Of a DNA stretch of 64,000 nt, positions 17,295 to 25,280 are shown one piece after another; position 1 is the first letter of the stretch; each line of letters starts with the position of its first letter. The position numbers and the translations under genes were made by a program. The stretch is from Actinocatenispora sera (GTDB lineage: Bacteria; Actinomycetota; Actinomycetes; Mycobacteriales; Micromonosporaceae). The stretch covers positions 1,860,001 to 1,924,000 of the forward strand of contig NZ_AP023354.1 in the NCBI RefSeq assembly GCF_018324685.1, written 5' to 3'. The notes under the pieces were generated by a model. That model searched no databases, was not told where the DNA came from, and saw only the letters and a list, made by a program, of their open reading frames with translations.

Positions 17295-17504
17295 ATGCCT
17301 CGGTACGAGTACCGCTGTCGCGCGTGCACGCGCACGTTCGAGCTGGACCGGCCGATGTCCGCCTCGGCCGATCCGGCGGTGTGTCCGCAGGGGCACACCG
17401 ACACGGTGAAACTGCTGTCCACGGTCGCTTTGGGCGGTGTCGGCGGGCCGGCGCCGGCGGCCGGCGGCGGCTGCTGCGGTGGCGCCTGCGGCTGCGGCCA
17501 CTGA
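17295..17504 (+). CDS. FmdB-type zinc-ribbon protein
   Basis: 69 aa. Begins MPRYEYRCRACTRTFEL and continues PAVCPQGH, giving the Cys/His set of the small FmdB/putative regulatory zinc ribbon. It ends in a Gly/Cys-rich tail (GGGCCGGACGCGH) that could bind another metal. GGAAGGA lies upstream of the ATG. Function unknown in actinobacteria. A rho-independent-like terminator follows at 17555. Confidence 0.88.
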   Translation: MPRYEYRCRACTRTFELDRPMSASADPAVCPQGHTDTVKLLSTVALGGVGGPAPAAGGGCCGGACGCGH

Positions 17505-17554
17505 CGCCTCCGCGCCCCGCGGGCGACGGCGCGCGCGCCGCGTCGATCTCGACG

Positions 17555-17590
17555 GCCACACCCGACCCGGGTGTGGCTGTTTTGTTGTCT
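17555..17590 (+). terminator. Intrinsic terminator after the FmdB gene
   Basis: Perfect 9-bp stem GCCACACCC / GGGTGTGGC (17555-17563 and 17569-17577), 5-nt loop, followed by TGTTTTGTTGT. One of few hairpins in the window with a T-rich tail. Confidence 0.75.
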
Positions 17591-17634
17591 TGGGGAGCGA
17601 TCAACCGTTAGGGCACGATGCCCGAAATCGGCGA

Positions 17635-17663
17635 TTGACGGGGTAAGACGAATACATTAAGGT
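17635..17663 (+). promoter_or_regulatory. Promoter of the chitinase gene
   Basis: TTGACG (17635-17640), 17-bp spacer, TAAGGT (17658-17663). Predicted start near 17670, about 105 nt before the GTG at 17774. It sits in an AT-rich island. Confidence 0.65.
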
Positions 17664-17675
17664 CCGAAAACTATA

Positions 17676-17688
17676 AGGAAAGTTTCCT
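17676..17688. promoter_or_regulatory. Putative operator AGGAAAGTTTCCT in the chitinase leader
   Basis: Perfect 6-bp inverted repeat around a central G, just downstream of the predicted transcription start. A repressor bound there would block initiation or elongation. I recall similar AGGAAA...TTTCCT palindromes upstream of actinobacterial glycoside hydrolase genes and suspect a ROK-type or other sugar-responsive repressor, but this is not shown here. Confidence 0.55.
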
Positions 17689-17773
17689 AAAGATCGGCAC
17701 CGAAGCTCCATCCCGGTTGCGACAGATCCGCGCGGCCACCCCCGCCGCGTGGCCGACTCCCCGAGGAGGATCT

Positions 17774-20221
17774 GTGCACAGACCGATCAGCAAGGCGCTC
17801 TGCGCCGCCGCGGTGGGCGTGCTGTTCGCCGGCACCGCCGCGGCCGCCGGAGACGCCGCACCCGCAGCAAGACAGGTGGCGCCGAGCGCCGCGCTGTCCA
17901 CCAACTGGTACGCGGCCGCGCCGTACCTGATGCCGGCCGACAACAACCCGCCCGACCCGGCCGAGATCATGGACGCCACCGGGCAGAAGGCCTTCCAGCT
18001 CGCGTTCATCCTCTCCGACGGCGGCTGCAACCCGGCCTGGGACGGCACGACGCCCATCGGCTCGGCGCCGGCCATCACCACGGCGATCGACACCATCCGG
18101 GGCAAGGGCGGCGACGTGTCGGTCTCGGTCGGCGGCTACAACGGCACCAAGCTCGGCCAGGCCTGTTCGGACGTCGCTTCCACCGCGGCGGCGTACCAGA
18201 AGGTGATCGACGCGTACGGCCTGCACGCGATCGACTTCGACCTGGAGGAGCCGGAGTACGAGAACACCGCGGCGATCGCCCGCGAGCTCGGTGCCGCGAA
18301 GCAGCTCCAGTCGAACAACCCCGGCCTGTACGTGTCGGTCACGATGCCGGGCACCACCGCGGGCACCGGCTGGTTCGGCACCCAGCTGCTCGACCAGGCA
18401 AAGTCGATCGGCTTCACCCCGTCCAACTTCTCCATCATGCCGTTCGACAACGGCTTCGGCGGCGGCGGCGCGAGCCAGACCGCGGCGTTGGAGGCGTTCC
18501 ACGGGCTGCTGGAGAGCCACCTCGGCTGGGCCTCCGACTTCGCCTACCAGCACGAGGGCGTGTCGAGCATGAACGGCCGGACCGACGCCGCCGAGTACTT
18601 CCGGCAGGCCGACTTCCAGACCGTGCTGAACTACGCGCTGTCGCACCAGCTCGGCCGGTACACGTACTGGTCGGCCAACCGGGACCGGGAGTGCGACCCG
18701 CCGGAGAACCAGAAGCTGTCCGGCGAGTGCTCCAGCGTGACGCAGCAGAAGTGGGAGTTCACCACCTACACCACCGCGTTCGCGAACCAGACCACGGTGG
18801 TCGACCCGCCGACCACCCCGCCCGGCGGTGGCGGTACCGACCCGGGCACCTGCGCCGCGGCGGCCTGGGACGCCTCCGCGGTGTACACCGCCGGCGACGA
18901 GGTGAGCTACGACGGCCACACCTGGACCGCCAAGTGGTGGACGCAGGGTGAGACGCCCGGCGCCGCCGAGTGGGGCCCCTGGCAGGACGACGGTGCCTGC
19001 GGCGGTGGCGGCGGTGGCGGCACGGCGCCGGCGGCGCCGACCGGGCTGACCGCGATCGCGACCGGGGCGACCACCGTGGCCCTGGCGTGGACCGCGCCGG
19101 CCGGCACGGTCGACAGCTACAACATCTACCAGGACGGTGGGAAGGTCTCCTCGGCGAGCGGTACGAGCGCCACCGTTTCCGGCCTGACCGCGCAGACCAC
19201 GTACCAGTTCCAGGTCACCGCGGTGAACGCGGCCGGGGAGAGTCCGAAGACCGACGCGGTGTCGGTCACCACCCCGACCGGGGGCGGCGGTAGCGGCGAC
19301 GGCGACACGTCCGGCTACATCAACGGATCGGGTGCCGGTGACAAGAACATCATCTACTTCGACCAGTGGTCGATCTACCAGAACGCCTACTACCTCAAGG
19401 ATCTGGACCGGTATGCGGACGACATCGACGTCATCAACTACGACTTCGCGAACATCGACCCGAACAGCAAGACCTGCTTCGAGGCGACGAAGGCGTCGAC
19501 CCCGGACCCGGGCGGCGAGTCCGACCCGAACGCCGGTGACGGTGCCGGCGACGCGTTCGCCGACTACCAGAAGTCGTTCGGCGCGGACATCAGCGTCGAC
19601 GGCACGGCCGACACCTACAACCAGCCGATCGTCGGAAACTTCAACCAGCTGAAGGAGCTGAAGGCCCGGCACCCCAACCTGAAGGTCGTCATGTCCATCG
19701 GCGGCTGGACGTACTCCAAGTACTTCTCCGACGCGGCGGCGACCGCGGCGTCCCGGCAGAAGTTCGTCAGCTCCTGCATCGACATGTTCATCAAGGGCAA
19801 CATTCCGGAAGCCGGCGGGTACGGCGGGCCGGGCACCGCGGCCGGGATCTTCGACGGCTTCGACATCGACTGGGAGTACCCGGCGTCGGACGCCGGCCAC
19901 GTCGGCAACCACCACAGCCCGGACGACACCGCGAACTACACCGCGCTGCTCGCCGAGTTCCGGTCCCAGCTGGATGCGTTGGGCGGCCAGCACCACCTGC
20001 TCACCGCGGCGCTGCCGGGTGGCCAGGACAAGATCGACAAGGTCCAGACCGACAAGGTCGGCCAGTACCTGGACTACGGCAACGTGATGACCTACGACAT
20101 GCACGGTGCCTGGGACGCGACCGGCCCGACCAACCTGCAGGACCCGCTGTTCCCGTCCGCCGACGACCCGTCACGCAGGTACCGGGCGGCACCCAGCAGT
20201 ACGACTCGGACACGGTGCTGA
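17774..20221 (+). CDS. Chitinase with two GH18 domains, upstream reading frame (ends at a frameshift)
   Basis: Secreted chitin-degrading enzyme. The GTG at 17774 follows GAGGAGGA and opens a signal peptide (KALCAAAVGVLFAGTAAAAG). First GH18 domain about 35-345 with the DxDxE motif in AIDFDLEEPE (near 154). Then a CBM5/12 chitin-binding module about 359-410, rich in Trp (TWTAKWWTQGETPG). Then a fibronectin III domain about 417-502. Then a second GH18 domain from about 515 with VVMSIGGWTYSKYF and GFDIDWEYP. After NVMTYDMHGAWDATGP and SADDPS the frame runs into 15-20 unrelated residues and stops. The missing end of the barrel is encoded in the next frame (to 20805). Restoring one base near 20171 would give about 1010 aa. 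Confidence 0.88.
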   Translation: MHRPISKALCAAAVGVLFAGTAAAAGDAAPAARQVAPSAALSTNWYAAAPYLMPADNNPPDPAEIMDATGQKAFQLAFILSDGGCNPAWDGTTPIGSAPAITTAIDTIRGKGGDVSVSVGGYNGTKLGQACSDVASTAAAYQKVIDAYGLHAIDFDLEEPEYENTAAIARELGAAKQLQSNNPGLYVSVTMPGTTAGTGWFGTQLLDQAKSIGFTPSNFSIMPFDNGFGGGGASQTAALEAFHGLLESHLGWASDFAYQHEGVSSMNGRTDAAEYFRQADFQTVLNYALSHQLGRYTYWSANRDRECDPPENQKLSGECSSVTQQKWEFTTYTTAFANQTTVVDPPTTPPGGGGTDPGTCAAAAWDASAVYTAGDEVSYDGHTWTAKWWTQGETPGAAEWGPWQDDGACGGGGGGGTAPAAPTGLTAIATGATTVALAWTAPAGTVDSYNIYQDGGKVSSASGTSATVSGLTAQTTYQFQVTAVNAAGESPKTDAVSVTTPTGGGGSGDGDTSGYINGSGAGDKNIIYFDQWSIYQNAYYLKDLDRYADDIDVINYDFANIDPNSKTCFEATKASTPDPGGESDPNAGDGAGDAFADYQKSFGADISVDGTADTYNQPIVGNFNQLKELKARHPNLKVVMSIGGWTYSKYFSDAAATAASRQKFVSSCIDMFIKGNIPEAGGYGGPGTAAGIFDGFDIDWEYPASDAGHVGNHHSPDDTANYTALLAEFRSQLDALGGQHHLLTAALPGGQDKIDKVQTDKVGQYLDYGNVMTYDMHGAWDATGPTNLQDPLFPSADDPSRRYRAAPSSTTRTRC

Positions 20222-20805
20222 AGGCCTACACGGTCGGTGATTCGATGTACTCCATTCCCGGCGGTTTCCCGGCCGACAAGCTCACGATCGGGATCCCGAT
20301 GTACTACCGGGGCTGGACCGGGGTGCCGGCCGGCGCCAACCACGGCGAGTACGGCTCCGCCACCGGGCCCAGCGCGCCGCATCCGCTGTCCGGCAACGTA
20401 CCCGGCGTGGCGCTGCAGAAGGAGATCTCCGGCACCGCGTACTACGACCCGGTGCGGATGGCCGGCTGGTACTACGACGGCACGACGTTCTACGCCGGCA
20501 GCACACCTCAGTCCATCGTGGACCACGTGGCGTACGCGAAGTGCAACGGCCTGGGCGGCATGATGATCTTCTCGGCGTACGACGAGACGGCGGCGAGCCA
20601 GCCGCTGCTGGAGAAGATCCTGGCCGAGTCCGGCAAGAGCAAGCCCGCCGACTGCTCGAAGTACGCCACCGACACCTGGGGCGTGTTCGGGCCGCCGTCG
20701 AGTTCGGCCACCACCAACTCGATCCAGGCATCGCCGGCGCACGGTGACGGTTCCGGCGCCGCGCCGTACGCGCCGCCGGCCGCGATCACCTCGCGCAAGC
20801 ACTGA
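20215..20805 (+). CDS. C-terminal part of the second GH18 chitinase domain, displaced frame
   Basis: Continues the chitinase in another frame. The match begins just before this open frame (TQVPGGTQQYDSDTVLKAYT, from about 20171), then KLTIGIPMYYRGWTGVP and NGLGGMMIFSAYDE, the last strands of a GH18 barrel. About 60 further residues of Ser/Ala-rich tail follow. It has no ribosome site and no signal peptide, so it is not an independent gene. It is either the lost end of a broken chitinase or the result of a one-base sequence error. Confidence 0.75.
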   Translation: MLKAYTVGDSMYSIPGGFPADKLTIGIPMYYRGWTGVPAGANHGEYGSATGPSAPHPLSGNVPGVALQKEISGTAYYDPVRMAGWYYDGTTFYAGSTPQSIVDHVAYAKCNGLGGMMIFSAYDETAASQPLLEKILAESGKSKPADCSKYATDTWGVFGPPSSSATTNSIQASPAHGDGSGAAPYAPPAAITSRKH

Positions 20806-20828
20806 CCCACGCTGCCCAACTCCCCCAC

Positions 20829-20865
20829 GGCGTCCCGTCCCCGCCCCTACCGGGGGCGGGACGCC
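20829..20865 (+). terminator. Hairpin after the chitinase gene
   Basis: 14-bp stem with one G-T pair (20829-20842 with 20852-20865) and a 9-nt loop. It starts 24 bp after the stop and lacks a T-run, as is common for actinobacterial terminators. Confidence 0.55.
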
Positions 20866-20884
20866 TCGGTGCAGGCCGACCGCC

Positions 20885-20947
20885 CCGGCAACGGCGAGCA
20901 GTCCGGCAACGGCGAGTAGCCCGGCGGCGGCGAGTAGCCCGGCGAGG
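20885..20947. repeat. 18-bp tandem repeat, three copies plus a partial
   Basis: Units CCGGCAACGGCGAGCAGT, CCGGCAACGGCGAGTAGC and CCGGCGGCGGCGAGTAGC follow one another directly. Located between the chitinase hairpin and the DGPF gene. Confidence 0.8.
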
Positions 20948-21064
20948 ACGAAATTCGCGATCTGCGGATGGTCGAGGCGCAGCGTTCCCTGTCACATAGG
21001 CTGGGACGACGTTCGGGTATGGCGCCGCCGCACCGGGGGCGCGAAACCGAGCAAGGAGCACGAC

Positions 21065-21388
21065 ATGCGATACCTGATGACCACCGGTCCGTCGGACACC
21101 GCGCCGGACAAGAAGCTGTTCGCCGAAATGGGCGAGTTCGTCCGGGAACTGACCGCTTCCGGGGTGCTGCTCGCCACCGGCGGGCTGGAGCCGGGCGGTA
21201 CCCGGATCACGTCGAACGGCGCCGAGATCACCGTCACCGACGGCCCGTTCACCGAGGCCAAGGAGGCCATCGCCAGCTTCGCGCTGGTCGAGGTGCGCTC
21301 CAAGGAGGAGGCCATCGAGCTCGGCCGCCGGTTCCGCCGGATCGTGGGCGACGGCCAGAGCACGATCCAGCAGGTCTTCTCGGCATGA
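21065..21388 (+). CDS. YCII-related (DGPF-domain) protein
   Basis: 107-aa protein of the YCII/DGPF family with the name-giving motif VTDGPFTEAKE. GCAAGGAG lies upstream of the ATG. Such genes almost always precede an ECF sigma factor of group ECF42, as here (next gene 17 bp downstream). The role is unknown: it may be a sensor, a modulator of the sigma factor, or an enzyme. Confidence 0.92.
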   Translation: MRYLMTTGPSDTAPDKKLFAEMGEFVRELTASGVLLATGGLEPGGTRITSNGAEITVTDGPFTEAKEAIASFALVEVRSKEEAIELGRRFRRIVGDGQSTIQQVFSA

Positions 21389-21405
21389 GGGCCCGCACGT
21401 AGGCG

Positions 21406-23340
21406 ATGAGCGACGTCGAGGCCGCACTCGACGCGGTGTGGAAGCTGGAGTCGGCGCGGATCATCGCCGCGCTGACCCGGCTGGTGCACGACGTCGGGCT
21501 GGCCGAGGAACTGGCGCAGGACGCGCTCGTCGCCGCGCTCGAACGGTGGCGGGCCGACGGCGTACCCGACTCCCCGGCGGCCTGGCTGACCACGGTGGCG
21601 AAACGGCGGGCCGTCGACCACCTGCGCCGCTCCGCCCGTGCCGACCGGGCCACCGAACGCATCGGGTACCAGCAGCAGGCCGCGGCCGCCGAGGCCGAGC
21701 CGGACGACGTGCTGCGGCTGATGCTGCTCACCTGCCACCCGGTGCTGGCCCCGCCGTACCGGGTGGCGTTGACGTTGCGGCTGGTCGGCGGGCTGACCGT
21801 GGCCGAGATCGGGCGCGCGTTCCTCGTCGACGAACCCACCGTGGTACGCCGGATCGCGGCGGCCCGGCGGACCCTCGCCGAGGCGGGGGCGCGGTTCGCG
21901 CTGCCGGCCGCGGACGAGCTGGCCGACCGGATCGCCGCCGTCCTCGACGTGCTCTACCTGATCTTCAACGAGGGGTACACGGCCAGCGCCGGCGACGACC
22001 TGATCCGGCCCGGGCTCTGCCTGGAGGCGCTGCGGCTGGCCCGGCTGCTCGCCGCACTCGCACCGGGCACCGCCGAGGTGCACGGGCTGGTCGCGCTGCT
22101 GGAGATCCAGGCGTCCCGGTCCGCGGCGCGCACCGCCGCCGACGGCACCCCGGTACCGCTGGCCGAGCAGGACCGCGGCCGGTGGGATCCGCTGCTGATC
22201 CGGCGCGGGTTCGCCGCGCTGCTGCGCGCCCGGGACACCGGCGAGCCGCCCGGCCGGTACGTGCTGCAGGCCGCCATCGCCGCCTGCCACGCCCGGGCCC
22301 GGCGGGCGGAGGACACCGACTGGGCGGAGATCACCGCGCTGTACGACGCGCTGGTACGGCTGCTGCCGACGCCGGTGGTACGGCTCAACCGGGCCGTCGC
22401 TGTCGGCCTGGCGCGCGGACCGGCGGCCGGCCTCGCCGCGGTCGACGAGCTGGCCGGCGACCCGGCCCTGCGCGACTACCACCTGCTCCCCGGGGTACGG
22501 GCCGACCTGCTCGCCCGGCTCGACCGGCCCGCCGAGGCGCGCCGCGAGTACGACCGGGCGGCGGCGCTGGCCCGCACGGCCGCGGAACGGCGGTTCCTGC
22601 GCCGCCGGGCCGCCGAGCTGCCCGCCGCGCCGTCGACCGGCCGCACCCTGGACACCGCCGTGGCCGAGTTCCTCGGCAGCGACCGGCACCGCGCCGGCAC
22701 GCTCCGCTCGTACCGGCAGACGCTGCGCCGGATCGTCCTCGACCTCGGCCCGAACACCCCGCTGGCCGAGATCACCGCCGACTCCGTGGCCCGGGTCTTC
22801 GCCGTCGCCTGGGGCACCGCCGCGGCCCGTACCTGGAACCGGCACCGGGCGGCGGTCCGGTCGTTCGGCGCCTGGGTCGGCCGCAGCGGCCTCGACGTCG
22901 GGCTGGACCGCCGGGCCGAGCCGGCGGAGCGTACCGAGCCGCTGCCGGCGGCCGACCTCGCCGCGCTCTGCGCCCGGCCCGACGTCGCGCTCCGGGAGCG
23001 CGCGCTGTGGCTGCTGCTGGCCGAGTCCGGCGCCCCGGTCGGCACGGTGCTCGGTCTCGACGTCGACGACCTCGACCTGCCGAACCGCCGCGCCCGGGGC
23101 GACCGCGGCTGGCTGACCTGGGGTACCGGCTCCGCGGCGGTGCTGCCCGAGCTGGTTGCCGGCCGGCGACGCGGGCCGCTGTTTCGCAGCGACCGCCGGC
23201 CCGCTCCGGCCCGCCGGCCGGCGGACGCCGACCTGTGCCCGGACACCGGCCGGCGGCGGCTGTCCTACGAACGCGCCGAGTACCTGTTCAAGCGCGCCAG
23301 CGGCGGCCGCACCCTGCGCCAGCTGCGTACCCGCGGCTGA
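21406..23340 (+). CDS. ECF42-type sigma factor fused to a degenerate tyrosine-recombinase domain
   Basis: 644 aa in one uninterrupted frame. Residues 1 to about 405 are a complete ECF42 sigma factor: region 2 (AEELAQDALVAALERW, AAWLTTVAKRRAVDHLRR), region 4 (LTVAEIGRAFLVDEPTVVRR) and the long helical C-terminal extension of the group (LIFNEGYTASAGDDLIRPGL, LNRAVAVGLARGPAAGL). ECF42 proteins normally end near here. From about 412 a second module resembles a site-specific integrase: a core-binding domain (TLRSYRQTLRRIVLDLGPNT, WNRHRAAVRSFGAWV), then catalytic-domain landmarks (LLLAESGAPVGTVLGLDVDD, YLFKRASGGRTLRQLRTRG). The first catalytic Arg and the His of HxxR are replaced, and the protein stops before the Tyr region. 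The module is therefore probably DNA-binding only. It follows the DGPF gene. Confidence 0.85.
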   Translation: MSDVEAALDAVWKLESARIIAALTRLVHDVGLAEELAQDALVAALERWRADGVPDSPAAWLTTVAKRRAVDHLRRSARADRATERIGYQQQAAAAEAEPDDVLRLMLLTCHPVLAPPYRVALTLRLVGGLTVAEIGRAFLVDEPTVVRRIAAARRTLAEAGARFALPAADELADRIAAVLDVLYLIFNEGYTASAGDDLIRPGLCLEALRLARLLAALAPGTAEVHGLVALLEIQASRSAARTAADGTPVPLAEQDRGRWDPLLIRRGFAALLRARDTGEPPGRYVLQAAIAACHARARRAEDTDWAEITALYDALVRLLPTPVVRLNRAVAVGLARGPAAGLAAVDELAGDPALRDYHLLPGVRADLLARLDRPAEARREYDRAAALARTAAERRFLRRRAAELPAAPSTGRTLDTAVAEFLGSDRHRAGTLRSYRQTLRRIVLDLGPNTPLAEITADSVARVFAVAWGTAAARTWNRHRAAVRSFGAWVGRSGLDVGLDRRAEPAERTEPLPAADLAALCARPDVALRERALWLLLAESGAPVGTVLGLDVDDLDLPNRRARGDRGWLTWGTGSAAVLPELVAGRRRGPLFRSDRRPAPARRPADADLCPDTGRRRLSYERAEYLFKRASGGRTLRQLRTRG

Positions 23341-23357
23341 CCGTCGCGGCCGCGGCC

Positions 23358-23407
23358 GTATGGCCGAGTGTCGGCTGCGGCGGTATGGCCGAGTGTCGGC
23401 TGCGGCG
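23358..23407. repeat. 25-bp direct repeat, two copies
   Basis: Two adjacent copies beginning GTATGGCCGAGTGTCGGC, at 23358-23382 and 23383-23407, between the convergent ends of the sigma-factor fusion and the protease gene. Confidence 0.8.
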
Positions 23408-23418
23408 GGGCCGGGCCG

Positions 23419-24462
23419 TCACTGCTCGCCGAGTCTGACCCTGATCTTCTGCTGGTTGCCGTCCCGGTCCACGGTCACCTCGACGGTGTCGCCCGGCTTG
23501 TGTTCGGCGAGGATCGCGGTCAGCTCCGCGACGTCGGTCACCTGGGTACCGCCGACCGCGGTGATCACGTCGCCGGCCTTGATGCCCGCCTTGTCCGCCG
23601 GGCCGTTCTTCTGCACCGACACGACCGCCGCGCCGGCCGGCTGGAAGTCCTGGTTCAGCACCGGCCGTACCGTCACGCCCAGCGCCGCGCGGCCCGACTT
23701 GCTGACCGAGCCCTGCTCGATGATCTGGTCGGCGATCCGGCTGACCGTGTTGCTGGACAGCGCGAAGCCGATGCCGGGGGCGGCGCCGCCCTCCTGCTGG
23801 TCCGTCGCCGCCAGCGTCGGCACCCCGACGACCTGCGAGTTCATGTCGACCAGGGCGCCGCCGCTGTTGCCCGGGTTGATCGCCGCCGAGGTCTGCACCA
23901 TGTCGGTGATCGTGGTGGCGGGGCTGCCCTCGCTGCCGGGCTCCTGCACCGTACGGCCGACCGCCGAAACGATGCCGTTGGTCACCGAACCGGACAGTCC
24001 CAGCGGGCTGCCCATCGCCAGTACCTGCTGACCCACCCGCAGCTTGCCGGAGTCGCCGAACTTGGCCGCCGGTACCTTCAGGCCGCCGGATACCCTGATC
24101 ACCGCGATGTCGCTCGGCGGGTAGCTCGCCACCAGCGTCGCCGACAGCGGCTTCCGGCTGGTCGCCGTGGTCACCTCGAACGTCTTCGCGGCGCCCACGA
24201 CGTGCGCGTTCGTCACGATGTCGCCCTTGTCGTCGTAGACGACACCCGAGCCGAGGCCCTCGGACGTGTTGATCTGCACCACCGAGCGCAGCACGTTCGA
24301 CACGACCTTCTCGTACGAGCTGCTCTGCTGGTCCTGGCCCGCCGCGGCGGTACTGCTCGGCGTGCCGGAACCGTCCTTCTTGCCACCGCCCGTGCAGCCG
24401 GCCAGTACCACCGCGGTCAGCAGTACCGGCAGCACCACCATCACCGATCGTTTCCCGTACAT
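23419..24462 (-). CDS. HtrA/DegP-type serine protease, lipoprotein
   Basis: 347-aa trypsin-like protease with one PDZ domain, acting outside the membrane in protein quality control. Lipobox VVLAGC (Cys23) then a Ser/Gly/Gln-rich linker. The catalytic triad is His87 (TNAHVV), Asp118 (PSDIAVI) and Ser200 (NPGNSGGAL). The PDZ domain covers about 255-347 (SVQKNGPADKAGIKAGDVIT). Most actinobacterial HtrA proteins have a transmembrane anchor; this one has a lipoprotein signal instead. Confidence 0.93.
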   Translation of the reverse strand: MYGKRSVMVVLPVLLTAVVLAGCTGGGKKDGSGTPSSTAAAGQDQQSSSYEKVVSNVLRSVVQINTSEGLGSGVVYDDKGDIVTNAHVVGAAKTFEVTTATSRKPLSATLVASYPPSDIAVIRVSGGLKVPAAKFGDSGKLRVGQQVLAMGSPLGLSGSVTNGIVSAVGRTVQEPGSEGSPATTITDMVQTSAAINPGNSGGALVDMNSQVVGVPTLAATDQQEGGAAPGIGFALSSNTVSRIADQIIEQGSVSKSGRAALGVTVRPVLNQDFQPAGAAVVSVQKNGPADKAGIKAGDVITAVGGTQVTDVAELTAILAEHKPGDTVEVTVDRDGNQQKIRVRLGEQ

Positions 24463-24520
24463 GACCTGTGGTTACCAGCCTGCGCGGTACAGCGTGGCCG
24501 TTTCGATGAACCGTCCCCAG

Positions 24521-24660
24521 GCCCGAGTGTGTTGATCAAGGCCCGAGTGTGTTGATCAAGGGATCGGTGCATCGAGTCCTGGGCGAACGTGTCCCGATCC
24601 CTTGATCAACGCGCGGGGTCCTTGATCAACGCGCGGGGTCCTTGATCAACGCGTGGGGTG
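24521..24660. repeat. Tandem 20-bp repeats in opposite orientations around a 16-bp inverted repeat
   Basis: Two exact copies of GCCCGAGTGTGTTGATCAAG (24521-24540, 24541-24560), then three copies of CTTGATCAACGCGCGGGGTC (24601-24620, 24621-24640, 24641-24660; the last with two changes). The second unit is roughly the reverse complement of the first; both contain TTGATCAA. The junction is a perfect 16-bp inverted repeat (24552-24567 with 24594-24609) around 26 nt. The block lies between an HtrA gene and an MBL hydrolase gene; the latter's stop codon falls inside the last unit. Confidence 0.9.
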
Positions 24661-25272
24661 CCATTCGGGGGCGCGGGCGGCCTCGGCGGCGATGGTGGTG
24701 TGCGAGCCGTGCCCGGTGTGTACGGTCGTCGAGCCCGGCAGGGTCAGCAGCCGGTCGGTGATCGAGGCGACGATCGTGTCGAAGTCCGAGTACGACCGGC
24801 CGGTCGCGCCCGGCCCGCCCTCGAACAGCGTGTCGCCGGTGAACACCGCCGACAGCGCCGGCGCGTGGAAGCAGCACGACCCGGGCGAGTGTCCCGGCGT
24901 GTGCAGTACCCGCAGGTCGACGCCGGCCACGGTGAGCGTCTCGCCGTCGGCCAGCTCGGCGTGCGGCGCCCGGTCCGGATGCACCAGATCCCACAGCACC
25001 CGGTCGTCGGGGTGCAGCAGCACCGGCGCGTCGACCAGCTCGGACAGTGCCAGCGCGGCGTCCACGTGATCGGAGTGTGCGTGCGTACAGGCGATCGCGA
25101 CGACGTCCCGGCCGGCGACCAGCTCGGCGATCGCGGCCGCGTCGTGCGGCGCGTCGATCAGCAGGCACTCGTGCGCGTCGCCGACCAGCCAGACGTTGTT
25201 CTGCACGTCCCAACGGCCGCCGTCCAGCTCGAACACGCCGTCGGTGACGATCTGCTCGATCCTCGTCGTCAT
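24646..25272 (-). CDS. MBL-fold metallohydrolase (probable mycothiol-conjugate hydrolase)
   Basis: 208-aa metallo-beta-lactamase-fold protein. The metal motif is THAHSDHVD (HxHxDH), with further ligands in LHTPGHSPGSC, TGDTLFEGG and HTGHGSHT, as in glyoxalase-II-like hydrolases. It is downstream of a mycothiol-dependent formaldehyde dehydrogenase gene, so hydrolysis of the S-formyl-mycothiol product is a sensible inference. A GTG at 25284 overlapping the dehydrogenase stop (GTGA) is an alternative start; I prefer ATG at 25272. The stop lies within a tandem repeat. Confidence 0.87.
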   Translation of the reverse strand: MTTRIEQIVTDGVFELDGGRWDVQNNVWLVGDAHECLLIDAPHDAAAIAELVAGRDVVAIACTHAHSDHVDAALALSELVDAPVLLHPDDRVLWDLVHPDRAPHAELADGETLTVAGVDLRVLHTPGHSPGSCCFHAPALSAVFTGDTLFEGGPGATGRSYSDFDTIVASITDRLLTLPGSTTVHTGHGSHTTIAAEAARAPEWHPTR

Positions 25273-25280
25273 CGGCGCGC

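Noticed and set aside
17505-17773. DasR-type site upstream of the chitinase
   Set aside because: No sequence like ACTGGTCTAGACCACT was found; the only palindrome is AGGAAAGTTTCCT.
20165-20221. Programmed ribosomal frameshifting in the chitinase gene
   Set aside because: No slippery heptamer or downstream structure is apparent at CCGTCACGC, and chitinases are not known to use frameshifting. A mutation or sequence error is simpler.
24521-24660. Possible CRISPR array
   Set aside because: Units are directly adjacent with no unique spacers and change orientation in the middle; no cas gene is nearby.
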